A stretch of DNA of 64,000 bases from Rhizobium sp. Root482. Lineage in GTDB: Bacteria; Pseudomonadota; Alphaproteobacteria; Rhizobiales; Rhizobiaceae. The translations under genes were made by a program, and so were the position numbers. Under the pieces are notes generated by a model. The model saw only the letters and a program-made list of their open reading frames with translations. It searched no databases and had not been told where the DNA came from. Below, piece after piece: positions 53,324-62,896 of the stretch (positions within the stretch are counted from its first letter, which is position 1; the number at the start of each line of letters is the position of its first letter). Location of the stretch: NCBI RefSeq assembly GCF_001426565.1, contig NZ_LMFA01000022.1, positions 417,254 to 481,253 on the forward strand, read 5' to 3'.

Positions 53324-54622
53324 TCAGATCTCCAGGCCCGCCTTGCGGCGCTCGATCGCCGAGACGAAATGGAACCCGATCGTGCGCAAAGGCTCTGGCG
53401 CGATCCAGGAGGCGGAGCCCATGCTCTGCGCCATTGCCTGATGGTCATTGCCTTTGCCCAGCATGAGTTCGGCCAGGTGACGGCCGAGCATGGTACCCTT
53501 GGCGATGCCGCTGCCGTTGCAGCCGCCCGACGCGTAGAGCCCCTCCTCGAGTTGCCCCCACCAGGGAGCGCCGTTCATCGTGAAGGCGGTGGTGCCGCCC
53601 CACAGATATTCGAATCCGATATCCTTCAGATTGGGCCAGCGACGCTCGAAGCGATCCCGGAGCATGGCCTTGGCCCGCCCTTCGTCGATCTCGGCTTCAT
53701 GCGCGTAAAGGCTGCGTACCATCACCCTGTTGCGACCGATGCGTCGCAAGGTGGTGCCCAGCCGATGCGACGGCAACAGGCCCCAGGCTTCGGATTCGCC
53801 TATCTCGCCGAGCCGCCCGTCCGGGATTTCCTCGGTGACGGCCGCATATGTGTAGATCGTCGCCATCCGCGATTTGAGATAGCCGAATTTGGGTATGAAC
53901 CCATTGGTGGCGAGCGCCAGCTGCTTGCATTTCACCACCCCGCCGGACGTCTCGAATATCCAGCCGCCGTCCTTCCTGCGGATCGCCGTCACCGGCGTAT
54001 TCTCATGGAGCGCGACCGACGACGGCAGCGCATCCGCGAGCCCCCGGATCAGCGCGGCCGGTTGCAGCAGGACCGTGTCCTGCATATGGATGCCGAACCG
54101 GTAATAGGGCGAGCCGATCCGGCGGTGGATATCATCCCGCGAGAGCACGGAATGGGCAATGCCGTTGGCCTGGGCGACCTCCAGAACCTTCCGCAGCGAG
54201 GCCTCCCCCTGTTCGGTGGCAGCCCCCCGTATCGATCCGGCCTGCTGTATGTCGCACTCGATCCCATTGTCGCGGACAATCGACATCAGCCAATCATAGG
54301 CTTCCCTGAAGAAGGTGGTCTGCACCTGCGCCTTCTGCGCCATCTCTATCGAGGCGTTGCGCGGCAGCACATGCGCGCCCGTGAAGCCGGAATTGCGCGC
54401 GGACGCCCCCTCGCCAACCGTCGTGGCTTCGAGCACAGCGATCCGCGCCTGAGGATCGAGTTCCTGCAGCCGCCGGGCAACCGCAAAGCCCGTATAACCG
54501 GCGCCGACGATCGCATAATCGACCGTCAGGCTGCCATCCAGGGCTGCATGAGGTTCGCGGGGCGGCAGCATCGCATTCCAGCCGCAAAGATTGGAATATT
54601 TCGGGAAGGTGAGTTTTGTCAT
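53324..54622 (-). CDS. FAD-dependent amine oxidoreductase (DAO family)
   Basis: A 432-residue flavoprotein. The FAD-binding motif is AIVGAGYTGFAVARRL near residue 37, with an ARNSGFTGAHV region similar to gamma-glutamylputrescine oxidases and other D-amino-acid-oxidase-type enzymes. The C-terminal FAD segment is GGCNGSGIAKGT. It acts on an amine or amino acid in the cytoplasm, giving an imine and reduced flavin. It is the last gene of the Dpp-type importer operon, which suggests it oxidises the imported compound. Confidence 0.88.
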   Translation of the reverse strand: MTKLTFPKYSNLCGWNAMLPPREPHAALDGSLTVDYAIVGAGYTGFAVARRLQELDPQARIAVLEATTVGEGASARNSGFTGAHVLPRNASIEMAQKAQVQTTFFREAYDWLMSIVRDNGIECDIQQAGSIRGAATEQGEASLRKVLEVAQANGIAHSVLSRDDIHRRIGSPYYRFGIHMQDTVLLQPAALIRGLADALPSSVALHENTPVTAIRRKDGGWIFETSGGVVKCKQLALATNGFIPKFGYLKSRMATIYTYAAVTEEIPDGRLGEIGESEAWGLLPSHRLGTTLRRIGRNRVMVRSLYAHEAEIDEGRAKAMLRDRFERRWPNLKDIGFEYLWGGTTAFTMNGAPWWGQLEEGLYASGGCNGSGIAKGTMLGRHLAELMLGKGNDHQAMAQSMGSASWIAPEPLRTIGFHFVSAIERRKAGLEI

Positions 54623-54679
54623 TTTTGATGCCTGAATGAGGATCGGGGCTGCCAGATGAAGCAGCCCCGGACGAAATGA

Positions 54680-56245
54680 TCAGTCCTTGAAGTGTGCCTG
54701 CTCGGTCAGCAGCGGTCCGAGGGACATCGATCCCTTGAGTTCGAACCCCCAATCGAGCTTCTCGTTGCGGGTCCAGACCTGCGCAGTCTCGGTGACCGGG
54801 ATGCCGCAAACGTCGGCGACGATCAGCTTCTGTGCCTCCTGCCACAGCTCGATCTGCTTTTTCGCGTCCGTTTCGGTGCGGGCCGCCTCGATCTGCTTGT
54901 CGGCGACACTGCAGTGACTGAAATTGGTCACCTGCGCCGGCTGTCCGATCGCGCTGGCCGAGTGAAAGAACTGGGTCAGATAGGTATCTGCCACCGGGAA
55001 CCGCGCCGCGCCGTAGTCGACAAGCGGGCTGAGATCCTTGCGGATCATCTGGTGCCAGGCCGCATGCTCCACCGGCTGGAGATCGAGCGTGATGCCGGCC
55101 TTCGCGAGCTGTGCCTGCAGGATCTGGTCGGTCGTCGCATAGCTCGGCATCTGGCTGGCGATCATCTTGATCGTGATGCCGTCCGGGAACCCGGCCTCCG
55201 CCAACAGGGCCTTCGCCTTGTCGATGTCGTGCGGCAGTATGCCGGGCTCCGGATTGAGACCGAGATTGTTGGACGGGATGACGGACTTGGCCACGCGGGT
55301 AAATTCGGGGCCACGGAACTGGGCGATCTGCGCCGGATCGACCGCATGGGCGATCGCCTGACGCACACGGATATCGTCGAATGGCTTCTGGGTCCGGTTG
55401 ACGTGCAGGACGGTCAGTTCCGACGGATCGAAAATATCGATCGCAGCACCCGGGGTTGCCTGCATGCGTTGCAGCCACCGCTGGTCGGTCGATCCTGCCG
55501 CTACGTCGATTTCGCCTGCAGTGAAGGCAAGGTCGCGGCCGGCAGCGGCGTTGAGGAAGCGATAGGTGACCTTTTCGATCTTCGGCTTTCCGCGGAAGTA
55601 TTCGTCATGCGACTTGAAATGGACAGCCACGCCCGGCTCGATGGACTCGAACTGGAACGGGCCGAAGCCGACCGGGTTGCGGGTAAAGCCTTCGCCGCGC
55701 TCTTCATACGCCTTCTTGCTGATGATGAAGCCACCCGAATAGTTGGTCAGCAGCCCCAACAGGCTCGGCACCTGATTGGCGAGCGTGATCTTGACCGTAT
55801 GCGCATCGACCGCCTCGACGCTCTTGATCGCCGAATAATCGGTGGCAAAGGCCGAACGCTTCGGATCGGCGGATTTCTGCAGGCTGAAAACGACATCGTC
55901 AGCGGTTACTTCACCGTAACCGTGCTGCCACTGCACACCTTCACGCAGCTTGAACGTCCAGACCAGATTGTTGTCGGTCGCTTCCCAGCTCTCGGCGAGA
56001 TCCGGCTCGATGGTCGCCGGATCGGTAGAGCCGGGGGCAAAACGCACAAGTGCGCCGTAAATCCAGGCCACCAGCGTGCGATCCGATGTGCTGGATGCAA
56101 AATGCGGATCGAGGTTGCCGATATCCGCCGAGGCGGCACCGACCCTGAGCTCGGTCTGCGCGGCGTTGGCCGGCAGCGATGCCAACCCTGTGCAGGCCAT
56201 CAGGACGGCGAGCGCCCCGGAGAAGATGTGCTTGTTGTATGTCAT
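54680..56245 (-). CDS. Dipeptide-type ABC substrate-binding protein
   Basis: A 521-residue periplasmic protein (family 5, DppA/OppA type) with a signal peptide ending in NAAQT. The segment AESWEATDNNLVWTFKLREGVQWQHG, and DPKRS further on, are typical. GAGGAGG lies upstream of the ATG. It precedes the amine oxidase gene by 57 bases. The ligand could be a peptide, an opine or another amine-bearing molecule. Confidence 0.92.
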   Translation of the reverse strand: MTYNKHIFSGALAVLMACTGLASLPANAAQTELRVGAASADIGNLDPHFASSTSDRTLVAWIYGALVRFAPGSTDPATIEPDLAESWEATDNNLVWTFKLREGVQWQHGYGEVTADDVVFSLQKSADPKRSAFATDYSAIKSVEAVDAHTVKITLANQVPSLLGLLTNYSGGFIISKKAYEERGEGFTRNPVGFGPFQFESIEPGVAVHFKSHDEYFRGKPKIEKVTYRFLNAAAGRDLAFTAGEIDVAAGSTDQRWLQRMQATPGAAIDIFDPSELTVLHVNRTQKPFDDIRVRQAIAHAVDPAQIAQFRGPEFTRVAKSVIPSNNLGLNPEPGILPHDIDKAKALLAEAGFPDGITIKMIASQMPSYATTDQILQAQLAKAGITLDLQPVEHAAWHQMIRKDLSPLVDYGAARFPVADTYLTQFFHSASAIGQPAQVTNFSHCSVADKQIEAARTETDAKKQIELWQEAQKLIVADVCGIPVTETAQVWTRNEKLDWGFELKGSMSLGPLLTEQAHFKD

Positions 56246-56265
56246 TTAAGAGTTCCTCCTCATTT

Positions 56266-57594
56266 TCAATTATACGTTTCTGACACTGCTAAAGCTGCGA
56301 GCAACGGGCCGAACCCGTTTTCACCGAGACCGCTGATCGCCGAGACGATGCCTTGCTGATGTTGCGAGGTCAGGCTGACCTTGCCGATATTGATGAATTT
56401 GTTTGCGACCTGGTCCCAGTTCATCGGGTTCGCCACGTCGCCGAGCGGATAGTCCACGACCATCTCCTCGACGCCGTCGCCCTGGTCCATCAGGATGCGG
56501 GCGGGCGTGCGAACAGGAAACGAGGTTGCGAAATCGTGGGAAGCTTCCAGCTCGATCCGGCTGGCGAGCCTGATGACCTCTGGGTCGTTCAGGCTGCTCA
56601 CATCGACGGGCTGCAACGCCTCGCGACCGCGCAGGGCAGCGAGCGCGCAGCTGAAATAGAAGCTGTACTGACCGCCCTCCAGGGAACTGGGCGCTCTCTC
56701 ATTGGCAAGACGCAGCCCCTGGGGAAAGGTTTCGATCCGCAGATGCTTGATATCGCGGCCGTTCTGCCGGAGCGTCAGGATCGCATCGATGGCGGCATGC
56801 ATGTAGCGGCAGCACGCATAGGGTTTCAGGTAACATTTCTGCAACTCCCATGTCGTGCCGAGGCTTCCGAGAAGGATGGAGCGGTCGTAGCGATCTTCCC
56901 GGTCGAGCAAGTCGAGCGGGCCGGTTGCTCCGGCGCGCGCGCGATAGGCCGCGGTCACGCCTGCAACCACGGCCGGCGGAATTCCTTCCTTCACCGTGCT
57001 GCCCTGGAATTTCGAGGAACCGGTTGGAAAGACAATCGGGCCTTCGCTGCCGGCGATTGCCAATGCATGAGCCATCTGAATGGCGTCGAGCCCAAGCAGA
57101 CGACCGGCGCTTGCGGCAGCGCCGTACCCCACCCATCTGCCGCTCGCATAGGTTTCGATCGTGGCGGTCGGGCGCGAGGCCGCGACGCGCAAGGCCACAT
57201 CGTAACCCAGGGCGATGGCGTCGAGAATATCGGCGTCAGACGCCTTTATCGCTTGTCCGACCGCAAGGGCAGCCGGGATGACGCCGGCACCGGCATGGCC
57301 GGCAGCGCCGCGGTGACCATCGTCAATGTCGAGCGCGCTGGCAGCGGCGCTGTTTGCCATGGCGGCGCCGGCAACGCTCAGGCGCCTGTTGGTCAGCCAG
57401 ACCTGGGCGTCTCCATCTCCGTAGACGTCGGATGCGGCCTGTCGCGCCGCTGCCGCAAGCGGAGAACGCAGACCGGCTGCGGTTGCCCCCACGAGATCGA
57501 GAAGCAGCAGCGAAATGGCTTCTCGCGCCTCTTGCGGAAGCGCTCCCTTTGGTTGGCCGCTGACGAATGCGGCAAGTTGGGTCAAGGCATGCAT
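56266..57594 (-). CDS. MmgE/PrpD family protein
   Basis: A 442-residue member of the MmgE/PrpD fold, which includes 2-methylcitrate dehydratase, cis-aconitate decarboxylase and iminodisuccinate epimerase. Typical segments are DIDDGHRGAAGHAGAGVIPAALA and KPYACCRYMHAAIDA. It has AGGAG before the ATG and starts 17 bases after the transporter ATPase stop. Its place in an amine/peptide uptake operon fits an epimerase or dehydratase acting on the imported compound, but the reaction is not known. Confidence 0.88.
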   Translation of the reverse strand: MHALTQLAAFVSGQPKGALPQEAREAISLLLLDLVGATAAGLRSPLAAAARQAASDVYGDGDAQVWLTNRRLSVAGAAMANSAAASALDIDDGHRGAAGHAGAGVIPAALAVGQAIKASDADILDAIALGYDVALRVAASRPTATIETYASGRWVGYGAAASAGRLLGLDAIQMAHALAIAGSEGPIVFPTGSSKFQGSTVKEGIPPAVVAGVTAAYRARAGATGPLDLLDREDRYDRSILLGSLGTTWELQKCYLKPYACCRYMHAAIDAILTLRQNGRDIKHLRIETFPQGLRLANERAPSSLEGGQYSFYFSCALAALRGREALQPVDVSSLNDPEVIRLASRIELEASHDFATSFPVRTPARILMDQGDGVEEMVVDYPLGDVANPMNWDQVANKFINIGKVSLTSQHQQGIVSAISGLGENGFGPLLAALAVSETYN

Positions 57595-57611
57595 TTAGGC
57601 GCTCCTGCGGA

Positions 57612-59381
57612 TCAGTTTGTCTGGCGGATAAAATGGCCCTCTGAAGCCCTGCCCCAACTGGCAGCAGGGGCGGCATATCCCACGGGCTTCATCGGGCTTC
57701 GCGGCGGGGCCGTATCGGCGGCCCGGTGCTGCCGCGTCTCACGCATGTTCGGATGCGTGATGGGAATGGCTGACAGAAGACGCTGCGTATAGGCGTGGCC
57801 GGGACGGCCGATCACTTCATCGCGCGGGCCGATCTCGACGATCTCGCCGAAATACATGACGGCGACCCGGTCGCAGATGCGCTCCACCGCAGCCATGTCG
57901 TGACTGATGAAAAGATAGGAGACGCCGAACTCCTTCTGCAGGTCGATCATCAACTCGATGATCTGACCCTTGATCGCCACGTCGAGCGCCGACACGGCCT
58001 CGTCGGCGATGATCAGCTTCGGCGCCATGGCAAGAGCGCGGGCGATGCAGATGCGCTGCCGCTGTCCACCGGAGAATTCGTGCGGCAGACTTGTCGCCCG
58101 GTTCGGATCCAGCCCGACGCGTTCCATCAGCCATTCCATCCGCTGGATGGCGGCGCGCCCTGTTTCGATCCCATGGACATGCATCGGCTCGATGATCGCG
58201 GATCCGATCGTTTGCCGCGCATCCAGGGACCCGAAGGGATCCTGGAAAATCATCTGCGCCTGCCGGCGCATCTGGGCGAGGCTTCTCGGATCCTTGTAAT
58301 CTATGGTCTGGCCGCAAACCTTGATCTCGCCGCCATGGACGGGGGCAAGGTTTATGATCGCCTTGCCGATCGTCGATTTCCCCGAGCCGGATTCACCCAC
58401 CAGCCCCAGCGTTTCGCCCTTCCCGATGGAAAAGGAGACGTCCTCCACGGCGTGGACCGCACCTTTGACGCGGCCGAGAAGTCCGCCATGGACCGGAAAC
58501 CGGACCGCGAGATTGCGCACTTCCAGAATCGGCTCATCGGCAATCTGGATCGGCAGGTCGCCGACCGGCTCGGCGGGAACGGTGTTGATCTGCAATTTTC
58601 CGGCAAGGCTCGGCGCGGCCGCGATGAGGCTGCGGGTATAGGGATCCCTGGGATTGCCGAAGACCTCGTGAACGCTGCCATGCTCGAGCACCCGACCATG
58701 CCGCATGACCAGGACATCGTCGGCAATCTCCGCCACCACGCCCATGTCATGCGTGATGAACAGGACAGCGGTTCCGGTCTCGCGCTGCAGTTCCTTCAGG
58801 AGGTCCAGGGTCTGCGCTTGCACGGTGACGTCGAGCGCGGTTGTCGGCTCGTCGGCAATGATCACCTGCGGATTGCATGCCAGCGCCATGGCGATCATCA
58901 CGCGTTGCCGCATGCCGCCCGAAAATGTGTGCGGAAATTGCTTGATGCGCTCCTCGGGGTCCGGAATGCGCACCTTGCGCAGCATTTCGAGCACTGCCTC
59001 GCGCAGTTCCTGGCCTCTCAGTCCGCGATGGATGCGGATCACTTCCGCCAGCTGGGTTCCGACGGTCTGCACCGGATTGAGCGAGGTCATCGGCTCCTGG
59101 AAGATCATGCTGACCTGGCCGCCGCGTACCCGTCGCATTTCCGCTTCCGACAGTTTCAAAAGGTCACGCCCGCCGAGCTTTATCGAGCCTTGCGCCGTTG
59201 CGATATTCTCGGGCAGAAGCCGCATGATCGCCAGCGACGTCACGCTCTTGCCCGAGCCGGATTCGCCGACAAGGGCCAGCGTCTTTCCCGGGCTGATATC
59301 AAAATTCATGCCATGAACGACCTGCTTCTTGGCAAAGGAAACACTCAGATCTCTGACTTCGAGAACGGGACGGTCGGTCAT
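57612..59381 (-). CDS. Fused dipeptide ABC ATPase with two nucleotide-binding domains
   Basis: A 589-residue protein joining DppD- and DppF-like ATPases. Each half has Walker A GESGSGKS, and the signatures are FSGGMRQR in the first and FSGGQRQR in the second. Each half ends with the C-terminal oligopeptide-transporter segment. The ATG at 59381 overlaps the stop of the permease gene. It powers the permease pair encoded just upstream. Confidence 0.93.
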   Translation of the reverse strand: MTDRPVLEVRDLSVSFAKKQVVHGMNFDISPGKTLALVGESGSGKSVTSLAIMRLLPENIATAQGSIKLGGRDLLKLSEAEMRRVRGGQVSMIFQEPMTSLNPVQTVGTQLAEVIRIHRGLRGQELREAVLEMLRKVRIPDPEERIKQFPHTFSGGMRQRVMIAMALACNPQVIIADEPTTALDVTVQAQTLDLLKELQRETGTAVLFITHDMGVVAEIADDVLVMRHGRVLEHGSVHEVFGNPRDPYTRSLIAAAPSLAGKLQINTVPAEPVGDLPIQIADEPILEVRNLAVRFPVHGGLLGRVKGAVHAVEDVSFSIGKGETLGLVGESGSGKSTIGKAIINLAPVHGGEIKVCGQTIDYKDPRSLAQMRRQAQMIFQDPFGSLDARQTIGSAIIEPMHVHGIETGRAAIQRMEWLMERVGLDPNRATSLPHEFSGGQRQRICIARALAMAPKLIIADEAVSALDVAIKGQIIELMIDLQKEFGVSYLFISHDMAAVERICDRVAVMYFGEIVEIGPRDEVIGRPGHAYTQRLLSAIPITHPNMRETRQHRAADTAPPRSPMKPVGYAAPAASWGRASEGHFIRQTN

Positions 59382-60262
59382 CAGCTTGCGTCCTTCAGGC
59401 GGGGATCGATCGCGTCGCGCAGGCCGTCGCCGATCAGGTTGAGTGCGAGAACCAGGAGCAGGATCGCAAAGCTTGGATAAAGCGCGAGGTGGAAGGAACT
59501 CAGAATATTGTCGAAGCCTTCGCGAACCATTCCGCCCCAGGTTGGCGTCGGCGGCGCAAGGCCGAGACCGATAAAGGCGAGCGAGGCTTCGGTACGCACG
59601 GCGGTCGCCATCCAAAGCGAGGCCATCACCATGATTTCCGGCAAGATGGCCGGCAGGATGTGGCGGAGCAGGATGCGGGTGTCCGAGAACCCCATGGCGT
59701 GGCAGGCCTGCACATATTCACGGTCGCGCTGGGTAATGACGCCGGCGCGGGCAATGCGGGCAAAGGCCGGTATGGCGGTGAACGCAATCGCTATGACGAT
59801 GTTCGTCAGCGTCGCGCCCATCAGCGCCACAAGCGCCAGGCCAAGGATCAGCGACGGGAAGGCCAGCACGACATCCATGATCTGCATCAGGATGATGTCG
59901 GTCCTGTTGCCGACATAGCCGGCGATCATGCCGATCAGCGAACCGATGATCAGCGCCACCACGATGGCCAGGAAGCCGATGGTCAGCGAATATCTGGCGC
60001 CGTAGAGCAGACGCGAAAGCACGTCCCGCCCGAACTGATCCGTGCCAAGCAGGTTTTCAGCGCTTGGCGGCGACAGGTAGAGGATGATGTTCTGGTCGTT
60101 CGGATTGTAGGACGTGATCAGCGGCGCAAAAATCGCGCAAAGGACGAGCACTGTTACAATGACCATGCCGAGCCATGTGGAAAAATTCAGCCGCTTCAGA
60201 AGCGCCCATCTCGGTTGCGGTCGACCTGCCGTCGGGGTCGGAAGTGTGGAGAGGCTTGTCAT
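59381..60262 (-). CDS. Dipeptide-type ABC permease (DppC-like)
   Basis: A 293-residue membrane protein with about six segments, the NLLGTDQFGRDVLSRLLYGAR motif of DppC proteins and the EAA loop RDREYVQACHAMGFSDTRIL. Starts and stops overlap by four bases with both neighbours, so the three transporter genes are translationally coupled. A longer upstream frame was rejected because it lies inside the DppB-like gene. Confidence 0.92.
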   Translation of the reverse strand: MTSLSTLPTPTAGRPQPRWALLKRLNFSTWLGMVIVTVLVLCAIFAPLITSYNPNDQNIILYLSPPSAENLLGTDQFGRDVLSRLLYGARYSLTIGFLAIVVALIIGSLIGMIAGYVGNRTDIILMQIMDVVLAFPSLILGLALVALMGATLTNIVIAIAFTAIPAFARIARAGVITQRDREYVQACHAMGFSDTRILLRHILPAILPEIMVMASLWMATAVRTEASLAFIGLGLAPPTPTWGGMVREGFDNILSSFHLALYPSFAILLLVLALNLIGDGLRDAIDPRLKDAS

Positions 60263-61200
60263 TTGTACTGAACCCTCGGATCGAGGAAACCATAGGTGAG
60301 GTCGGTCACAAGGTTCACCACCACGACCATCATGGTGTAGATGACGATCATGCCCTGCAGCAGCGTATAGTCGCGTTGCGTCAAGGCGTTGAGGATGAGC
60401 TTGCCGAGACCCGGCCGCGAGAAGACGATTTCCGTCAGCACCGAATTGCCGATCAGAATGCCCAGATAAAGGCCGACGACAGTGGTGATCGGTATCATGC
60501 AATTGCCCAGCGCATGGCGCCAGATGACGGCATGATGCGAGGCACCCTTGGCGCGGGCGGTGCGCACGAAGTCCTGGTTGAGCACTTCGAGCATTGCGGA
60601 GCGGGTGACGCGGGTAATGTAGGCCATCATGATCAGGGCCAGCGAGATTGTCGGCAGCGCCATCTGCCTGAGGCGATCCAGAAGACCATCGCCGCCACCG
60701 GAACTGATGACGGGAAACCAGCGCAGGTTGATCGCAAAGATCATCAACAGGATGATCGAGGCGACGAAGGCTGGCAGCGACAATCCAAGCAGCGAGACGA
60801 ACCGCAGGATGAAATCCGCCGGCCGGTTGCGCTTGACCGCCGCCCAGACCCCTGCCGGAACGCCGAGCAGGACGCCCAGAAACAGCGACGCGATCGTCAA
60901 TTCCAGCGTATAGGGCAGCACGCTCGCGATCTCGGCCGTGATCGAGCGTCCGGTGATCATCGACGTTCCCAGATCGCCCTGCAGGACGCCGAGCATGAAC
61001 TGCCCGTATTGAACGAGGACCGGCTTATCCAGGCCAAGCCTGTGATGTAGCGCCGCGATGCTCTCGATGCTGGCCTGGTCACCCAGAATGACCAGTGCCG
61101 GATCGCCGGGCAGAATTCGTACGATCAGGAATACGAGCGTCAAGACGCTGAAAAGCGTCAAGACCGCAAATCCCATTCGCTTGATCAGGAATGACACCAT
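60259..61200 (-). CDS. Dipeptide-type ABC permease (DppB-like)
   Basis: A 313-residue permease beginning FLIKRMGFAVLTLFSVLTLVF, followed by ILPGDPA and the LGLDKPVLVQYGQF segment, all typical of DppB. The EAA loop is VRTARAKGASHHAVIW. The ATG at 61200 has GAGG eight bases upstream. It is the first gene of the minus-strand operon and is divergent from the IclR gene, so its promoter lies in the 225-base gap with the candidate IclR site. Confidence 0.92.
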   Translation of the reverse strand: MVSFLIKRMGFAVLTLFSVLTLVFLIVRILPGDPALVILGDQASIESIAALHHRLGLDKPVLVQYGQFMLGVLQGDLGTSMITGRSITAEIASVLPYTLELTIASLFLGVLLGVPAGVWAAVKRNRPADFILRFVSLLGLSLPAFVASIILLMIFAINLRWFPVISSGGGDGLLDRLRQMALPTISLALIMMAYITRVTRSAMLEVLNQDFVRTARAKGASHHAVIWRHALGNCMIPITTVVGLYLGILIGNSVLTEIVFSRPGLGKLILNALTQRDYTLLQGMIVIYTMMVVVVNLVTDLTYGFLDPRVQYK

Positions 61201-61374
61201 TCGGCCGTCCTCGCTGGTCACAAAAAGGGGAGAAGCAAACGGACAGGCGCTCAACGCCCATATCGAAAGAGGGGCGTGCGCGCCGCGGCTTCGAACGTCC
61301 TCCCACATTTCGAAACCGCATCACTTGAAACGAATATCAGCGGAAAAACTTGCGCAAGTCAACGAATTCCTTTT

Positions 61375-61412
61375 ATTAGAATGGATTTTATGCTACGTTC
61401 TAATTATTAGAA
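61375..61412. promoter_or_regulatory. Candidate IclR operator
   Basis: TTCTAATTATTAGAA (61398-61412) has perfect 7-bp arms around one base. Another half-site, ATTAGAAT, lies at 61375-61382. The segment is very AT-rich for this window and lies in the divergent gap, directly before the IclR start, so it could control both the IclR gene and the transporter operon. Confidence 0.5.
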
Positions 61413-61425
61413 TTTGGATCTTGAA

Positions 61426-62184
61426 ATGTCCGTGAACGCTTCATCCAACGCCGTACGTGCGCTCGACATCCTCCTTTTTCTTGGGGAAGGTGGCCCCGAC
61501 GGGTTCTCGCTGGCGGATATTTCCGAGCAGATCGGCGAGGCAAAGCCGGCGGTTCATCGCAGTCTGTCTTCCCTGTTGCAGAAGGGTTTTGCGGAACCAG
61601 CTCCGCGCCATGGCCACTACAGGCTGGGGCCAGCAATACCGATGCTTGCGCGCCGCCAGGAACGGCTAGAACCACTGATTCTGAAGTTCCGGCCAGGCAT
61701 GGCGGAATTCGCGCGACGGACCGGGAATACGGTTTACATGATGGTTCAAGCGGGCGTCGATGCGGTTTGCGCGGAGATGGTTTCCCGCTCACCGCGACGG
61801 CAATTCACGATGGGTGTCGGAGGGCGCGTCCCGATGGGCATCGCGGCCGGAAGCGTCGCTTTGATGTCGATCATGCCGGAGGCGGAGTGCCTTCAATTGC
61901 TGAATGCGAACGCGGCGCGCTATCTGGCCCATCCGTCCGTCCAGCATGTCGATCGCACCATCGTGGAATCGCAGATAAAAGATGCGCGCCAGCGGGGTTA
62001 TGCCGTCAACATGGCCTACTACCTTCCCGGCGAGGGCGGGCTCGGACTGCCGATCTCCGGCAAGAACCCCTATGAGCTCAACGTCGCGATCTCTTTCACC
62101 GCGCCTCTCGAATTGATGACCGAAACCTGGATGCAGGACGTCATAGGCGAATTGAGAGACTGCATGGGCGCCGCCATCGGGTAG
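61426..62184 (+). CDS. IclR-family transcriptional regulator
   Basis: A 252-residue regulator. The N-terminal winged helix (SLADISEQIGEAKPAVHRSLSSL) is followed by the IclR effector domain (GRVPMGIAAGSVAL). The ATG at 61426 was preferred to a TTG four codons earlier; neither has a strong ribosome site. The gene is divergent from the Dpp-type operon and upstream of ridA, and probably controls both. Confidence 0.9.
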   Translation: MSVNASSNAVRALDILLFLGEGGPDGFSLADISEQIGEAKPAVHRSLSSLLQKGFAEPAPRHGHYRLGPAIPMLARRQERLEPLILKFRPGMAEFARRTGNTVYMMVQAGVDAVCAEMVSRSPRRQFTMGVGGRVPMGIAAGSVALMSIMPEAECLQLLNANAARYLAHPSVQHVDRTIVESQIKDARQRGYAVNMAYYLPGEGGLGLPISGKNPYELNVAISFTAPLELMTETWMQDVIGELRDCMGAAIG

Positions 62185-62253
62185 GCAAAAGCCTGAACGG
62201 GAAGCTATCCGCACACAAATCCAACCTGATCCGCAACAATTGGAGGAAGAACA

Positions 62254-62604
62254 ATGGGAATTGAACGTCTCGACGTGAACGCAAGACGCAGCCGCTTGGT
62301 GAAATATAACGGCGTCTGCTACCTGTCGGGCCAGTTCTCCGATTCCGACGGCGATATCGCCGAGCAAACGAGAGACACCCTGGCAAAGATCGATGACCTC
62401 CTCCGCCGCGCGGGCACGGACAAATCAAGGCTGCTCACCGCACAGATATGGCTTCGGGACATGGCGGATTTCGCCGGCATGAACGAAATCTGGGATGCCT
62501 GGGTAACGGCGGGCGATCCCCCGACCCGCTGCTGCGGGCAAGTCCTGATGGCCGATCCCGATATGCGCGTCGAGATCGTCGTCTCGGCCGCGATCGCCGA
62601 ATAA
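62254..62604 (+). CDS. ridA: RidA family enamine/imine deaminase
   Basis: A 116-residue RidA/YjgF-type protein with the late Arg in DMRVEIVVSAAI, the residue that binds the carboxylate in active members. It hydrolyses reactive enamines or imines. A TGGAGGAAG precedes the ATG. Next to an FAD amine oxidase importer operon it would clear the imines that enzyme makes. It lies 70 bases downstream of the IclR gene. Confidence 0.88.
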   Translation: MGIERLDVNARRSRLVKYNGVCYLSGQFSDSDGDIAEQTRDTLAKIDDLLRRAGTDKSRLLTAQIWLRDMADFAGMNEIWDAWVTAGDPPTRCCGQVLMADPDMRVEIVVSAAIAE

Positions 62605-62625
62605 TCCCCTCCCAGAACTGAAACG

Positions 62626-62660
62626 GCGCCATTCATGGAAATGATTTTCGTGAATGGCGC
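62626..62660. terminator. Hairpin after ridA
   Basis: GCGCCATTCA and TGAATGGCGC are perfect 10-bp arms around 15 bases. There is no T-run, so it could end transcription only weakly or stabilise the mRNA. Confidence 0.4.
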
Positions 62661-62713
62661 ACCGATTATCCCGCGAACCCGGTCGACCGCCCGGAAGAGG
62701 CGGGGAGGCTGAA

Positions 62714-62730
62714 GGTGCTGTACCAGCACC
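62714..62730. repeat. Short inverted repeat before the paoA-like gene
   Basis: GGTGCTG-TAC-CAGCACC, a perfect 7-bp inverted repeat in the 290-base gap between ridA and the oxidoreductase genes. It may be an operator for the latter. Nothing else was seen in that gap. Confidence 0.35.
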
Positions 62731-62896
62731 CAATATACGCCTCCGGCGATGCGTATCACGCACCCCATCGGCCCATGGGCCAATGCCACAAACCCGGCCA
62801 TCTGCGACACCGACTGGAACTCCTGGGCAAATTCGCCGTTAACACGCTGTTCTCAACTCTGCAGCTGCGATTTTCAGCGAACCGGAAGGGCACAGC

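Noticed and set aside
53038-53466. Plus-strand frame between the KaiC-like and amine oxidase genes
   Set aside because: It overlaps both real genes on the other strand and has random-looking composition.
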